From the NCBI RefSeq assembly GCF_020539865.1, contig NZ_JAJBQV010000024.1:1-32183 (forward strand): 32,183 bases of DNA, in the 5' to 3' direction. The DNA is from Megasphaera elsdenii. Its GTDB lineage: Bacteria; Bacillota; Negativicutes; Veillonellales; Megasphaeraceae. Below the pieces are notes generated by a model, which was not told the DNA's origin, made no database searches, and saw only the letters and a program-made list of their open reading frames with translations. This document shows, in pieces, positions 31,731-32,183 of the stretch. Within the stretch, counting starts at the first letter, position 1. Every line of letters begins with the position of its first letter. Made by a program: the position numbers and the translations under genes.

Positions 31731-32183
31731 AGTCTTTATTCTTTCATAACGAGGATTATTATCCCTAGAAATCCACAGGCTTCCGAGAAGCTGAATGTTC
31801 ATGGCTCCAATACGGTCATCGTTGGACTTGTAACCACATTGGCAACTATACAGATGTCTGTGGTGGTCACGATTTTCTTTATGGATAGTACCGCATTTGG
31901 GACAACGTTGAGAGGTATACTTAGCAGATACCGTCAGAACTTCGGAACGATTTTCATGAGCTTTATAAGTCAAGAATTGTTCCAACTGATAGAACGCCCA
32001 GCTACGCAGGTCGCAATTTTGTTTAGCAGTTTTTGAAAGATGGGACTCTTCGAAGCTAACACCGGTCAAATCTTCAAGCACAAACAGCGTATCTTTGCCG
32101 TATTTTTCAACGAGTGTCTTAGAAATCCGATGGTTTACATCAGACATCCAACGGTTCTCTCGTCCAGAAATGGCTTTGAGTCT
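31719..32183 (-). CDS. tnpB: TnpB RNA-guided nuclease, C-terminal part (runs off the window)
   Basis: The frame is open from the window edge (RLKAISGRENRWMSDVNHRISK) to the stop at 31719-31721. It covers the C-terminal half of TnpB: the RuvC glutamate block TLFVLEDLTGV, the zinc ribbon CPKCG...CQCG and the final RuvC aspartate block SNDDRIGAMNI. The tail GSLWISRDNNPRYERIKTT is typical of OrfB ends. All catalytic and zinc residues expected in this part are present, so there is no sign of decay here. The first RuvC aspartate lies outside the window. Confidence 0.9.
   Translation of the reverse strand, partial: RLKAISGRENRWMSDVNHRISKTLVEKYGKDTLFVLEDLTGVSFEESHLSKTAKQNCDLRSWAFYQLEQFLTYKAHENRSEVLTVSAKYTSQRCPKCGTIHKENRDHHRHLYSCQCGYKSNDDRIGAMNIQLLGSLWISRDNNPRYERIKTTSE

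Larger units (their letters stand above)
31587..32183 (-). mobile_element. IS200/IS605-family element, right end and tnpB (partial)
   Basis: A perfect subterminal hairpin CTCCCGAC-TAAA-GTCGGGAG (31595-31614) of IS200/IS605 type lies directly next to the asrA break, downstream of tnpB in tnpB's own direction. These elements lack terminal inverted repeats and cause no target duplication, so the exact boundary (about 31587-31593) cannot be fixed without the other end. A Y1 transposase gene (tnpA) is not in the visible part. Confidence 0.85.

Overview
The window looks like the chromosome of a Negativicutes bacterium (a diderm Firmicute), most likely Megasphaera or a close relative in the Veillonellaceae. 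The evidence is indirect. GC is moderate, with heavy use of GTC, CTC and GCC codons. Outer-membrane genes (a beta-barrel porin and a YadA-type trimeric autotransporter carrying an SLH domain) sit beside Firmicute-style control elements: SAM-I riboswitch, strong Shine-Dalgarno sites and T-tract terminators. No rRNA, tRNA or CRISPR array was seen.

Layout. (1) 1-9464: plus-strand envelope and secreted proteins: a secreted protein of foreign-looking codon use, an M48 metalloprotease, a three-gene SPFH/zinc-ribbon/TPM cluster resembling Bacillus ydjGHI, two small exported proteins, a UshA-type 5'-nucleotidase and a lipoprotein. (2) 9482-11708: a broken YadA-like adhesin with a lost 5' end and three frameshifts. 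(3) 11825-16251: an unusual two-component system in which a solute-binding-domain/7TM protein without kinase motifs is coupled to a histidine kinase and a NarL-type regulator. A porin gene converges on it. (4) 17569-19898: a small membrane protein and a CstA-family transporter. (5) 19903-20640: hairpin repeats, a strong promoter, a candidate leader peptide with tandem Cys codons inside mutually exclusive RNA hairpins, then a SAM-I riboswitch with its terminator. (6) 20641-30157: a nine-gene sulfate assimilation operon: cysK, sulfate-binding protein, cysT, cysW, cysA, AprA-like and AprB-like APS reductase, cysD, cysN. (7) 30257-31134: two small exported proteins. (8) 31358-32183: the first ~78 codons of asrA (anaerobic sulfite reductase), cut off by an IS200/IS605 element whose tnpB runs on the minus strand and off the window.

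How it fits together. Sulfate is imported by the ABC transporter, activated to APS by CysDN, reduced to sulfite by the AprAB-like enzyme, reduced to sulfide by AsrABC and fixed by CysK. No APS kinase or PAPS reductase is present, so the route goes directly through APS. The IS insertion in asrA should block sulfite reduction unless another copy exists. The operon leader appears to read SAM through the S-box and possibly cysteine through the leader peptide. Three near-identical palindromes (CTGTAaTAA..TACAG type) lie exactly 22 nt upstream of -10-like hexamers at three loci (4-47, 2384-2427, 30257-30300). This suggests one CRP/FNR-type activator controlling envelope genes.
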